The notes under the pieces: generated by a model | What the model was told of the DNA's origin: nothing | The model's input: only the letters and a program-made list of their open reading frames with translations | Database searches by the model: none | Shown here: in pieces, positions 44,877 through 53,549 of the stretch | Position numbering within the stretch: position 1 is the stretch's first letter | Layout: each line of letters begins with the position of its first letter | From: Deltaproteobacteria bacterium | Lineage (GTDB): Bacteria > Desulfobacterota > Desulfobacteria > Desulfobacterales > UBA5852 | Direction of reading: 5' to 3' | Length of the DNA: 64,000 bases | Assembly: GCA_020444045.1 (NCBI GenBank) | Contig: JAHLLS010000008.1 | Span: 62,001 to 126,000 of the forward strand | Position numbers and translations under genes: made by a program

Positions 44877-45875
44877 CTACCAGGGAATGAACTGGTAGAG
44901 CTTGGCAAACATTTCATACACTTCGATCCAGTTCTGCAAATCCTTGGTGGTGCGGATATGGGCCCGTTTGTTGACCATGACCCAACTCATGTGGGCCGCG
45001 CCATCCTTGCAGGTGCTGCAGTCCCGGGTTTCGGAGGTGCAGCAGCGGTGCATCGTCTTGAGATCCGAGGCCCAGCGGATAAAATGGATCAGCCGTTTGG
45101 GCTGCGGATCCCGGATGTCCAGGGGTTCAGTGACGGAAGGGCATTCGTTCCATCCAAAGGGCCGCCCGAGCATTTCACCCGAGGTGATGACGTCGTGGTA
45201 ATATTTGCAGGAAATGACCGTGTCGGGATAGCGGTCCAGCACGTCGTCCATCTCGTAGCGCACATCCTTCAGTTCCTGCGCTGTCCAGGAAAAACCGTCC
45301 ACGCCCTCGTCGTTGGACAGCAGCTGCATGTGCACCTTGACGCCGATATCCCGGATTTTCCGAACGACCTTATCGATTTTACCGATCTGTTTGGGGGTGA
45401 TGGTATACAGATAGTAGGTATGCGGATCGCCGGCATAATTACGGCTGGAGATGGCAAAAGTATCCTTGCCGCGCAGGGTTTTTTCGTCGTTTTCATCCCC
45501 CCACAGGGAAATGCCCACCATCAGGTCCGGAAACCGATCCCGCGGCACCTTGATCAACCCGTTCGTAGCGCAAAAGGTCGGCAGCCGCTGGTAGAACGCG
45601 GCCACGCGATCCATATAAAGCGTGGGCTCACCACCGATTAAAATGGCAAGATTGACGCCGCGCGCCATTTCACTGTCGATGAACGCCTCCCAGCGATCCA
45701 GGCGGTTCTCCTCCTCCGCGGCCTTGTCTTCGCCGGACGAAAAAAAGAAGCAGCCTTTGCAACGCAAATTGCAGCGGTTGGTCACATCATAAATCGAACT
45801 GCGGATGTTCAGCTTGGAAATACGCTTGTAGCGCGCATACCAGGCCTCATCCAGCAGTGAACTTACCGTTTTCAT
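44877..45875 (-). CDS. radical SAM protein with C-terminal Cys cluster (paralogue A)
   Basis: The 332-residue protein has the CX3CX2C cluster motif CNLRCKGC (about residues 35-42) after a 30-residue lead, then the GGE motif ILIGGEPTL and the strands FCATNGLIKVP and VGISLWGDENDE. A C-terminal group CCTSETRDCSTCKDGA probably binds an auxiliary Fe-S cluster. No B12 domain is present. It is adjacent to and homologous with the next upstream gene (shared G-EP, ATNGLI, S-WG and TP-QI blocks). Auxiliary clusters are common in radical SAM enzymes that do two-electron oxidations. An AAGGAG site precedes the ATG. Confidence 0.88.
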   Translation of the reverse strand: MKTVSSLLDEAWYARYKRISKLNIRSSIYDVTNRCNLRCKGCFFFSSGEDKAAEEENRLDRWEAFIDSEMARGVNLAILIGGEPTLYMDRVAAFYQRLPTFCATNGLIKVPRDRFPDLMVGISLWGDENDEKTLRGKDTFAISSRNYAGDPHTYYLYTITPKQIGKIDKVVRKIRDIGVKVHMQLLSNDEGVDGFSWTAQELKDVRYEMDDVLDRYPDTVISCKYYHDVITSGEMLGRPFGWNECPSVTEPLDIRDPQPKRLIHFIRWASDLKTMHRCCTSETRDCSTCKDGAAHMSWVMVNKRAHIRTTKDLQNWIEVYEMFAKLYQFIPW

Positions 45876-45939
45876 TCCCTACTCCTTCTCACACATTCAG
45901 AGGCAACCGTATCTTGCGCAAGCATCTCCAATCAAGCCG

Positions 45940-47034
45940 TCACGGGGCGCAGCACGGGGGTTCAGTGACACCGGTGTAAAGGTTCGCCCCCTTTTCGTAC
46001 CCCGTCACCCAGACCGCCAGATAGGTATCGACGTAATCCAGCCAGGCCCGGAAGGTCTCGGGGTCGGTGGCATGTCGAAACATTTTGGAGGTCACGATGG
46101 CACTCCCGGCGGCATAATGACGGCAGTCGCTGCAATCCGTATCCGGCACGCAGCAGGAGGCCTCGCGGTCCCAGCTGAGATCCGTGCGGTACTGGCGAAA
46201 AGAGCGGCCCAACCCGATCTTTTGGGAAGAATTCCGGCGGGGATAGGGGCAGGCAAACAAGGCATCCAGGCCCAGCTGGTGCGTATGCACCACCGCATTG
46301 TAATTGGAAAACAGAACCTGCTCCGGATACGATGCCAAGAGATTGATCATCGTCTCCCGAACCCTGGCCAGGGAGGCCGGCGTATGCTTTAAAGGGCCAT
46401 CATACCCGACCGGGGCGGAGAACATATTAAAGGTCACCTTGGCCCCCTGGTCGGACAAAATTTCCGCAACCTCACGTGCCTCATCGATATTGGTGGGGGT
46501 AAACGTATAGACGAAAACTGCACGCGGGTCGTTGCGATAGTTGTCGATCTGCCGGACCAACATATCCGCCGCACCGCGAATGTTCCGGCTCGTGGCGTCA
46601 TTCCCCCAGACGGAAATGTGGATCCGGTAGCCAACGGCCTCGGGGATGGGGATCAAGCCGTTGGTGGCAATTGTCCCTAACGGCATTTCCTCGTAGCAAA
46701 CCTTGCACAAATCCGGCACCAGCGCCGGTTCCGCCCCAGCCAGCACCACAAAAGTCACCCCGCGTGCCTTTTCGGCCTGCATCAACTGCCGCCAGGCATC
46801 CGGATCGCGGTTTTCCGTGGTATACTGCTTGGCACCTTCAAAATAGTAACACCCCTCGCAGCGGATATTACAGCGGCAACTCATGTCGTAGGTGGATTCG
46901 CGCAAAAAGAAATACTGCCGCACCTTCTCCCAGCGCGCATGGATCGAAGGATCGGCCAGGATGTCGGCAAATTTCCAATGCCGCTGCGGCGTGCTGCAAG
47001 TTGTTTGGACATCTTTCAGATTGGGTACAGTCAA
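45940..47034 (-). CDS. radical SAM protein with C-terminal Cys cluster (paralogue B)
   Basis: The 364-residue protein repeats the design of paralogue A: CNIRCEGCYYFEG as cluster motif (about 53-60), VLAGAEPALVPDLC in place of the GGE motif, IATNGLIPIPEAVGYRIHISVWGND, and a C-terminal CCVPDTDCSDCRHYAAGS cluster region. The GGE Gly is Ala here (GAEP). No Met start fits; the TTG at 47034 follows GGGGGAAAGG and is used. It is 22 bases after the ACP gene, so the ACP may carry its substrate. The pair could act as a heterodimer or on successive positions. Confidence 0.86.
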   Translation of the reverse strand: MTVPNLKDVQTTCSTPQRHWKFADILADPSIHARWEKVRQYFFLRESTYDMSCRCNIRCEGCYYFEGAKQYTTENRDPDAWRQLMQAEKARGVTFVVLAGAEPALVPDLCKVCYEEMPLGTIATNGLIPIPEAVGYRIHISVWGNDATSRNIRGAADMLVRQIDNYRNDPRAVFVYTFTPTNIDEAREVAEILSDQGAKVTFNMFSAPVGYDGPLKHTPASLARVRETMINLLASYPEQVLFSNYNAVVHTHQLGLDALFACPYPRRNSSQKIGLGRSFRQYRTDLSWDREASCCVPDTDCSDCRHYAAGSAIVTSKMFRHATDPETFRAWLDYVDTYLAVWVTGYEKGANLYTGVTEPPCCAP

Positions 47035-47055
47035 TGCCTTTCCCCCATGCCACCA

Positions 47056-47322
47056 TCAGGACGCCAGACGCGCCGCAATATAGGCCGCAATTTTACGGAC
47101 CGTGGTCAGCGTCGGGTAGTCGTCTTCGTCAAAACGGATACCGTAGTGATCCTGCAGGACCAGCGCAACCGTCGCCAGGTCCATGCTATCGATCCCGATT
47201 TCGTCCACCAGGTCGATATCCGGTTCAAAAGAGGTCGGGGTCACGTCCTCCAGCTTCAATTCCTCGATCATCACTTCCGCAACCCGCACGATAATATCGG
47301 ATTCCTTGGTTTCAACAGACAT
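47056..47322 (-). CDS. acyl carrier protein (ACP 1)
   Basis: The 88-residue protein has the phosphopantetheine site in EIGIDSMDLATVAL (Ser about 47) and the four-helix ACP pattern. The ATG at 47322 follows AAAGGAG; a TTG one codon earlier is the other option. It has a longer loop before helix II (EPDIDLVDEIG) than FabF-pathway AcpP, fitting a specialised ACP. It lies between the two radical SAM paralogues and a FabZ-like dehydratase. Confidence 0.93.
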   Translation of the reverse strand: MSVETKESDIIVRVAEVMIEELKLEDVTPTSFEPDIDLVDEIGIDSMDLATVALVLQDHYGIRFDEDDYPTLTTVRKIAAYIAARLAS

Positions 47323-47381
47323 CAATGAACTCCTTTCAACACCATTCTCAGATCAAAATATGGACGACGCAAAGGCGACTG

Positions 47382-47729
47382 TCACGAATCTTCGCCTTCG
47401 GGCGAGCCAGTTAGTATCAATCCACTGCAGGCGTTTTCGCCTTCGATCGTCAACTGGAAACGGATCATGCCCGGTTTGTCCGGAACGGGATCAGCCGCGA
47501 TAGCGATGGACTCCTCCGGACGAATGACCCGTTTGAAACGCACCCGTTTAAGCCCCACCAAACGGACCCTTGGCCCCAACGAGGCCCGAATCGCGTCCAT
47601 CACCAGATGGAGTTGGGCGATACCGGGCAGCATCGGATCTCCCGGGAAATGCCCCTTGAACCAGGGCGAATCCGCCGGAATGGAAACCTGGTCTGCGATG
47701 GTTGGGGGCGGTTCCTGGCTTGGTGCCAT
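47382..47729 (-). CDS. FabZ/ApeI-like 3-hydroxyacyl-ACP dehydratase
   Basis: The 115-residue single hotdog protein has the active-site loop SPWFKGHFPGDPMLPGIAQLHLVMDAI, with the His of HFPG and the following helix as in FabZ. It lacks the N-terminal PHR motif of FabZ and is short, as in ApeI proteins of polyene loci. The ATG at 47729 is used; a TTG two codons earlier is possible. It lies 59 bases upstream of ACP 1. Confidence 0.85.
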   Translation of the reverse strand: MAPSQEPPPTIADQVSIPADSPWFKGHFPGDPMLPGIAQLHLVMDAIRASLGPRVRLVGLKRVRFKRVIRPEESIAIAADPVPDKPGMIRFQLTIEGENACSGLILTGSPEGEDS

Positions 47730-47762
47730 ACGCAATCACATCCTGCTGTCGTGAATGGGCCC

Positions 47763-49112
47763 TCAGCGAATTAAAAACTCCCAGAGCGGCCCCACAAAAC
47801 CCCGTGTATGCAAGTGGGTCAGGACCCTCTCGATATCTTCGCCGCCGGCACCGAAAATCCAGTTCGCCCGCCCGTCGGCAACCTGCTGCACCTGTGCCAT
47901 AATCGCTTTTTCGTCCATGGCGTCCGTTCGATAAAAGACCGGTTCCAGCAAATCCTGCTCCGGTAAAATCTTTCCTTGTTCGATCGCCAGACGATAAAGA
48001 ACGGTATGCGGATAAATCCGCATACCGCAAAAAAAAAATACTACGGTGCGGCTCAATTTGTCAATATTTGAAAGCGTTTCGGCAAGGGTCGCCTCGGTCT
48101 CGCCCGGTCCGCCCAACAGCATATAATGCGCGACATGAACACCTGCCGCCAGGGCGGCCTCATGGGCGCTCTGGATGTCGGCAATGCGAAAAGGCTTCTG
48201 GTAAGCCTTCAGCACCGCATCCGACATGGCTTCCGATCCGAACTCGATGTGGGTCAGACCCGCCCCTGCCAACTGTTCATAGTAGCCATCCAGCGGCCGG
48301 AGCGGCGCAAAGAAAGCACCCCAAGGTATGGCCAGACCGGCCGCCTTGAACGCGTCCGCCACCGCCAGACTGTGGGGCATGTCCGCATTGAAGGCCGAAT
48401 CGGTGATGAACAGATAGCGGGCACCGGCCCCCTGCAGTGCCAGGGCCGTTTCGGCCACCTCCGCAGGTGCAATCCGCCGCATGGTGTGCCCCTCGATGTG
48501 GGGGTAGGTGCAGTAAATGCACCGAAAGGGGCACCCTCGTTTCGACTGCAGATTGAGCATTCCCCCCCGGCGCACGTAATAGTCCGTCACCGCCGGGGAC
48601 CCATTGATCTTGCGGGCCAGATGATTGTCGAGGGGTTGGGGGATCGCGGCCGTCTGTTTCGGCAGGATCACCCCCGGCAGGCCGGCAGGATCGTTCCCGT
48701 TTTCGATGGCCTCCAGCAAGGCCGCCAGGCGCTCCCCCTCGCCGATGATCCCGTAATCGGCCTTCAACAGCGCCATCAGTTCGGCCGGGAAAATGGTAAA
48801 ACCGCTTCCCCCTAAAACGATGGGCGCTGTAGTATGGGAACGGATCAGCGTCGCCAGATCCCGATACTGCCCTGTAAAGCCCCGCGGATCCAGGGTGTCC
48901 GTATTGTCGATGTTCCGGATGGAGATCCCGACGATGTCCGGAGAGGCGTCCTGCAGCACCTCCGCCAGGGCCTCTGGACCGGCCTCGGCATTCAAATCGC
49001 TCACCTGCACCTGGTGATGATCTTCCAGCACCCGGGCCACATAGTCCAGGCCCAACGGGTAGACCGCGTAGGGATTTTTGAGCCGGTTTGCGGATACCAG
49101 CAGGACTCTCAA
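47763..49112 (-). CDS. radical SAM protein with N-terminal cobalamin-binding-like domain (2)
   Basis: The 449-residue protein begins LRVLLVSANRLKNPYAVYPLGLDYVARVLE, a B12-binding-type Rossmann domain (about 1-135, with PDIVGISIRNIDNTDT, IVLGGSGFTIFPAEL and YGIIGEGE). The radical SAM motif is RGCPFRCIYCTYPHIEG (CX3CX2C, about residue 190). No DXHXXG is visible. A TTG at 49112 is chosen as start because GGAGG lies seven bases upstream and the fold begins there; a longer frame exists. This class includes carbon methyltransferases and ring-forming enzymes. It lies directly downstream of the fused ketosynthase. Confidence 0.84.
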   Translation of the reverse strand: MRVLLVSANRLKNPYAVYPLGLDYVARVLEDHHQVQVSDLNAEAGPEALAEVLQDASPDIVGISIRNIDNTDTLDPRGFTGQYRDLATLIRSHTTAPIVLGGSGFTIFPAELMALLKADYGIIGEGERLAALLEAIENGNDPAGLPGVILPKQTAAIPQPLDNHLARKINGSPAVTDYYVRRGGMLNLQSKRGCPFRCIYCTYPHIEGHTMRRIAPAEVAETALALQGAGARYLFITDSAFNADMPHSLAVADAFKAAGLAIPWGAFFAPLRPLDGYYEQLAGAGLTHIEFGSEAMSDAVLKAYQKPFRIADIQSAHEAALAAGVHVAHYMLLGGPGETEATLAETLSNIDKLSRTVVFFFCGMRIYPHTVLYRLAIEQGKILPEQDLLEPVFYRTDAMDEKAIMAQVQQVADGRANWIFGAGGEDIERVLTHLHTRGFVGPLWEFLIR

Positions 49113-49259
49113 TGCCCCGCCTCCGGAACCGCCACCGATCGACCGGCGTCGGCCTTTACGCGAATCGGGTCCCATGCCGTCGCGACCCCCGGGGTATCGG
49201 CAGGACGACCCATATAGCGTAAAATTATCGGCAATGTTTGAACATCCTGTGGTCACGGC

Positions 49260-51449
49260 TCATGACGATGCCGCCAACATCGTCGTTATGGTTTCGCCCA
49301 GGCCCAGAAGCAGGATGCATCGACCCGCCAGCGGCCATTCCGCTCCTCCCGCCAACGCGGCTGGAACGGCGCCTCGCGATAGAAGGGCCATGGCCGCCGC
49401 CGCCGCAACGGCCGAGGCGGATGCGAATTCGCCGAAATACCGACGATAATCGATGACGGGCCCCTTGAATCCCAAACGCGTCCAGAGCGCCTCCAGGTGC
49501 GGTGTGACAGCGTTGCGACGCGCCGCCGGTATACCCACCATCACCGCGCCGATCCGGTCCGTAAAAAACTGGCTGCCGCCGTGGTAGGCCGCGGCAGCCT
49601 GCAGGGCTTCGGCGATATCCGGGGCGGCTGCGAAATACCCCGGTTGCAGGGTCATTTGCGCCTCCCTCCCGGTCGTTTCCAGGAGAAGCATCCCGCCCCC
49701 ATCCGAGGGGGTGTCATCCATGGGGACGGAAGGATCAAAAACCGCTGAAAACACCGGATGCATTTCGTCGGCGCCCCCCACCAGGACCGGATGCTCCCCT
49801 CCGGCAGCAAGGCCGTGGGCCGCCGTCAGGGCTTGTTCAAAGGACGCATCCCCGCCGGTCATGGTGACGTTGGCGCCCCGGGCCTTTTCCCGCATGGCCA
49901 CCTGACCGGCCGGGGCATTGTGGACCGACCCCACAAAATCGATGGGACTGATGTAAAACTCATTAGAGGCATATAGCTTGTCCAGAAAATCATGCGTTTC
50001 CGAAAGAGCGCCCCATGCCGTTCCAAAGTAAACATCACGGATGGGAACCGTCGTCCCGGCCTGCTCCAGTGTCCGGATTGACAGGCCCAGGGCCATTCGC
50101 GCCAGCCGTTTCATGCGCCGCACCGACCGGGGCGGCAATCTGTTCGTCAGGCGCTCGGCCGCCAGGACTCCTTTGCAGGACGCTCCTTGAAAAAACCGCT
50201 CCAGGGTGGCCGCCGTTCCCCCGGCACCGGTCAGGCAAGCATACGCACGGACCGCCAACCTTCTTGCGGGTTTATCGTTCCCGACCGCTTTTCCGTTTTC
50301 GAGGTCAGCGAATACCAGGGCCGCATTGTTGCCGCCGAATCCGAACGAGTTGGACAACACCGTCTTGAGCGGCTGGTGCTGAGGGGCTGTCAGGGGACGA
50401 AATCCGATGGCCTCATCCTGGTGCCGCCAGCCCACGTTGGCCGGCATAAAGCCCTCCCGGAGGCACAATGCGGCTACAACCGCCTCGATGGCGCCGGCCG
50501 CGGCCAGGGAATGCCCGAAGCTCCCCTTCACGGAAGACACCGGCGGGAAACGGTTCGTAAAAACCGTTTTCAGCGCTGCAGCTTCCGCAAGATCGTTTTC
50601 CACCGTACCGGTGCCATGCAGGTTGATGTAATCCACCGCATTGGGGCCGAGGCCGGCATCTTCCAGGGCGGCCATCATGGCTTCCCGGGCACCGCGGCCT
50701 TCGGGGTGCGGTGCCGCCGGGTGATAAGCGTCACAGCTCAAGCCGCCCCCCACCACCTCGGCCACGGCGTGAGGCGGTGCTTGGTCGGCCGCCGTCAGCA
50801 AAAGCATGGCGGCCCCTTCCGCCACACTCATGCCATGACGATCCCGATCCATCGGGTGCGGCCCCGATCGATCGACAATCTGCAAACTGTTAAACCCGTA
50901 ATAGGTCAGACGACACAAGGAGTCGGCGCCGCCCACCAGCACGCTTCGAAACGCACCCCGGCGCAAGATCTCCAGCGCCAGCTTGATGCCCACCGCTCCG
51001 GACGAACAAGCCGTGGATACCGTCAGGACCGGTCCGCGGCAACGGCATTCTTTGGCCACCACATCGGCCACCGAACCGGCGGCATGGTAGGGTGAAAAGC
51101 GGGGCTGGCGATGCCCCTGTTTCATGTAGTTTTCCGTGGAGAGCATCCCGCCCGTGGTCACCCCCATGATGACCATATCCGGGGCGCTTTGCGCCTCGTG
51201 CAGGGCTTCACGGGTGGCGGCCAGCGCCAACTGGTGGGTTCGGGGGAAATCATCGCCGTTCGGCAGGTCGCGAACTTCGCCGACGGGCAAGGGGGTATCG
51301 AATGGACATGTGAAGAGCGTCAGGGGGCGAATGCCGCTGGCGGCCGATTTCAAGGACGCCAGGGTTTCCGCAACCCCGTGCCCCATCGAGCTGATAATGC
51401 CCATGCCGGTAATGAATACCCGTCGATCAGCCAACCGCTCCACCCGCAT
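49260..51449 (-). CDS. fused ketosynthase - degenerate ketosynthase (KS-CLF-like)
   Basis: The 729-residue protein is two condensing-enzyme domains in one chain. Residues about 8-395 are a full KS with Cys in VSTACSSGAVGIKLA, His in INLHGTGTVEND and His in SSVKGSFGHSLAAAG. Residues about 405-725 form a second KS-like domain that lacks the Cys: the corresponding elbow reads NVTMTGGDASFEQAL. This half resembles the KS N-terminal-like or chain length factor subunit that is separate in aryl polyene and aromatic PKS systems. The fusion gives a fixed KS:CLF ratio and probably sets chain length. It overlaps the upstream ACP gene by 23 bases. Confidence 0.88.
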   Translation of the reverse strand: MRVERLADRRVFITGMGIISSMGHGVAETLASLKSAASGIRPLTLFTCPFDTPLPVGEVRDLPNGDDFPRTHQLALAATREALHEAQSAPDMVIMGVTTGGMLSTENYMKQGHRQPRFSPYHAAGSVADVVAKECRCRGPVLTVSTACSSGAVGIKLALEILRRGAFRSVLVGGADSLCRLTYYGFNSLQIVDRSGPHPMDRDRHGMSVAEGAAMLLLTAADQAPPHAVAEVVGGGLSCDAYHPAAPHPEGRGAREAMMAALEDAGLGPNAVDYINLHGTGTVENDLAEAAALKTVFTNRFPPVSSVKGSFGHSLAAAGAIEAVVAALCLREGFMPANVGWRHQDEAIGFRPLTAPQHQPLKTVLSNSFGFGGNNAALVFADLENGKAVGNDKPARRLAVRAYACLTGAGGTAATLERFFQGASCKGVLAAERLTNRLPPRSVRRMKRLARMALGLSIRTLEQAGTTVPIRDVYFGTAWGALSETHDFLDKLYASNEFYISPIDFVGSVHNAPAGQVAMREKARGANVTMTGGDASFEQALTAAHGLAAGGEHPVLVGGADEMHPVFSAVFDPSVPMDDTPSDGGGMLLLETTGREAQMTLQPGYFAAAPDIAEALQAAAAYHGGSQFFTDRIGAVMVGIPAARRNAVTPHLEALWTRLGFKGPVIDYRRYFGEFASASAVAAAAAMALLSRGAVPAALAGGAEWPLAGRCILLLGLGETITTMLAASS

Positions 51450-51699
51450 TTTGGACTTTTTGGATATAGGCTCCCAGAGCCCCCAGACTGGCGAAGACCT
51501 GCGCCCCCAGTTCTTTGCTGTCGATCACCACGCCGTATTCCTTTTCCACCAGCATGACCAATTCCAGCACATCGATCGAATCGATGCCAAGGTCACCGCC
51601 CACCAGCTGGGCCTCCGGGTCGATATCCTCCGGAGTGACATCTTCCAAAGCCAATGTTTCAATGATTTTCACTTTGAGCGCTTCGATAAAAGGGTCCAT
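51427..51699 (-). CDS. acyl carrier protein (ACP 2)
   Basis: The 90-residue protein has the carrier motif GGDLGIDSIDVLELVMLVEKEYGVVI with Ser about 44 for phosphopantetheine. It precedes and overlaps the KS-CLF fusion, an arrangement expected for its dedicated ACP. It is the first gene of the long minus-strand run, so the promoter should lie in 51700-51900. Confidence 0.93.
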   Translation of the reverse strand: MDPFIEALKVKIIETLALEDVTPEDIDPEAQLVGGDLGIDSIDVLELVMLVEKEYGVVIDSKELGAQVFASLGALGAYIQKVQNAGGAVG

Positions 51700-52159
51700 T
51701 CAATCACCGTATTGAGTCGGGTTGACACGCACGAGTGCCGGTTTTATTACGCCCGCCCCCCCCCGCGTGGATGCGTCATGTGCGAACGGGGGGCAGCACC
51801 ATCACCACCCGGCAACCACACAATAGTAAATCCTTGCGATCATAATTCAAACAGGCCCCCAGTTCAACCGCTTTTTAGGTGGACCCGCGCCGCATCCCGC
51901 TTCGCGCTATGCCCTTTACAGCCACGCGGCATCTGTTGTAGGAAGAGCCGTGTCGCCGGATGCAGTCAGCCAAGGCGGCATAGGATCGACATTCCTTACG
52001 AGCTATGCGCTGCGGCGCTCCGAGAAAATGCCCTTGACGAGTTGATCCCCCACCGCAGCGGCAGGTATCTAATCAACCGCTTAACGGGGGCAGAAAGCAG
52101 TGCCCATTCAGCAGGGCTTCTGGCGAGACACCTGGCCCGGCAAAAGGAGGAACTAGCCC
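51700..52159. other. divergent control region with possible dehydratase remnant
   Basis: This 460-base gap between ACP 2 and the ketoreductase contains a promoter-like pair at 51722-51750. The part next to the ketoreductase (about 51990-52179) can be read in one plus frame as DELIPHRSGRYLINRLTGAE, close to the N-terminus of ApeP/FabZ-type dehydratases, but the frame ends at 52179 after about 25 unrelated residues. It may be the stump of a lost dehydratase gene. Confidence 0.4.
51722..51750 (+). promoter_or_regulatory. possible sigma-70 promoter toward the ketoreductase
   Basis: TTGACA (51722-51727) and TATTAC (51745-51750) are separated by 17 bases on the plus strand. It would give a leader of about 400 bases before the ketoreductase start. 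Nothing else supports it. Confidence 0.35.
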
Positions 52160-52897
52160 ATGACAGCGATCAGCGATAAAAAAATAGCCCTCGTAACAGG
52201 CGGCACGCGCGGCATCGGGCGCGCCATATCGGTAACACTGGCCGCCGCCGGCTACCATGTTATTGCCACCTATCATTCCAACACGGCCTCTGCCGAAGCC
52301 ACGGTGTCCGAAATCGAGAACACCGGCGGCACGGTGGAAACCGTGGCGTTTGACGTCGCCGATCCGGAACAGGCCGGCGCCGCCATGGAAGACATCATGT
52401 CACGCTTCGATGCCATCGATGTGCTGGTCAACAACGCCGGCATCGCCGCTGACGACCTTTTTTTGATGATGAAGCCCAGCAAGTGGGATTCGGTTATCGA
52501 TGTCGCCCTGAAGGGGTTCTACAACGTCACCAAACCGGTCATCAAAAAAATGATCCGCAAGAAAAAGGGCGCCATCGTCACCATTTCATCGGTATCCGGG
52601 GTGATGGGCAACCGTGGCCAGGTCAACTACTCGGCGGCCAAAGCCGGGTTGATCGGAGCCAGCAAGTCGCTGGCGGCCGAAGTGGGCCGGCTGGGCATCC
52701 GGGTCAATGTGGTCGCCCCCGGTCTGATCGATACGGAAATGACCAAAGATCTTCCGCTGGAAATGATCAAGCAGGCCATTCCCATGTCGCGCGTGGGCCG
52801 CCCCGAGGAAGTCAGCAGTGTGGTGCGCTTCCTCTGCTCGGAAGAGGCCTCTTACATCACCGGCCAGGTGATCGGCGTCAACGGCGGTATGTGCTGA
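52160..52897 (+). CDS. 3-oxoacyl-ACP reductase, FabG/ApeQ-like
   Basis: The 245-residue short-chain dehydrogenase has the NADP-binding [11 protein letters not shown], the NNAG motif in [12 protein letters not shown] and the triad Ser-Tyr-Lys in ISSVSG...NYSAAKAG (Ser about 140, Tyr about 153, Lys about 157). It ends VIGVNGGMC. It reduces the 3-keto group made by the ketosynthases. An AAAGGAGGA site precedes the ATG. The LolA-like gene starts one base after its stop, so they form an operon. Confidence 0.95.
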   Translation: MTAISDKKIALVTGGTRGIGRAISVTLAAAGYHVIATYHSNTASAEATVSEIENTGGTVETVAFDVADPEQAGAAMEDIMSRFDAIDVLVNNAGIAADDLFLMMKPSKWDSVIDVALKGFYNVTKPVIKKMIRKKKGAIVTISSVSGVMGNRGQVNYSAAKAGLIGASKSLAAEVGRLGIRVNVVAPGLIDTEMTKDLPLEMIKQAIPMSRVGRPEEVSSVVRFLCSEEASYITGQVIGVNGGMC

Positions 52898-52898
52898 C

Positions 52899-53549
52899 AT
52901 GGCAAGTGTCCGCCAAGACCGACGGCGCGCACGGCGGCCGTTTAAGATGCGCTGCGTGGGACACACCGCGCTTGTCGCCTTCGTTTTGATCACGACCGGC
53001 TGGTCCTCCTCCTGGGACAGCATCCGCGCCGCCGCCCGCGACATCCAATCGATTCAGGCCGCCTTCACCCAGGAAAAACACCTGCAGATTCTGGCCCGGC
53101 CGCTGCAGTCCCACGGACGACTGATCTTCGCCGCCCCGGACCGGCTGCGCTGGGAATACCTCGCGCCCCTGCCCAGCGTCCTCCTGATGGACGAGGGCCG
53201 CATCCGGCGCTTCGTCAAAACCGACGATACCTGGACCGAAGATGCGTCCGCCGCCCTGCCGGCCATGTCGTTTGTCATGCAGGAAATCGGCCGCTGGATG
53301 AACGGCCGCTTTGACGAAAACCCGGATTTCGAAGCCCGCCTGGAAACCGGCGGAAAAATCGTTTTGACGCCCCGGCAGGCGGCCCTGGCAACGGTGATCC
53401 AGAAAATTGTCCTCCAGCTGGCGGAAACACCCGGTGTGATCGATTCGGTCAATGTCTATGAAGACGACCACAATTTCACTCAGCTGCATTTCAAAGAGGT
53501 GACCGTCAACCAGCCCATCGACCCCGCCCTGTTCAAAAATTACTCATGA
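52899..53549 (+). CDS. LolA-like outer membrane lipoprotein carrier
   Basis: The 216-residue protein (an ATG at 52947 would place a signal peptide MRCVGHTALVAFVLITTGW at the N-terminus) has the LolA pattern: DIQSIQAAFTQEKHLQILARPLQSHGRLIFAAPDRLRWEYLAP and the C-terminal VYEDDHNFTQLHFKEVTVNQPIDPALF. LolA binds acyl chains of lipoproteins in the periplasm; versions in aryl polyene loci (ApeM-type) are thought to carry the lipid product. Its stop overlaps the start of the next gene. Confidence 0.85.
   Translation: MASVRQDRRRARRPFKMRCVGHTALVAFVLITTGWSSSWDSIRAAARDIQSIQAAFTQEKHLQILARPLQSHGRLIFAAPDRLRWEYLAPLPSVLLMDEGRIRRFVKTDDTWTEDASAALPAMSFVMQEIGRWMNGRFDENPDFEARLETGGKIVLTPRQAALATVIQKIVLQLAETPGVIDSVNVYEDDHNFTQLHFKEVTVNQPIDPALFKNYS

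Noticed and set aside
49113..49256. N-terminal extension of the radical SAM protein at 47763-49112
   Set aside because: The extra 48 residues are Gly/Arg/Ser-rich, lack conservation-like pattern, and a better ribosome binding site sits before the TTG at 49112.
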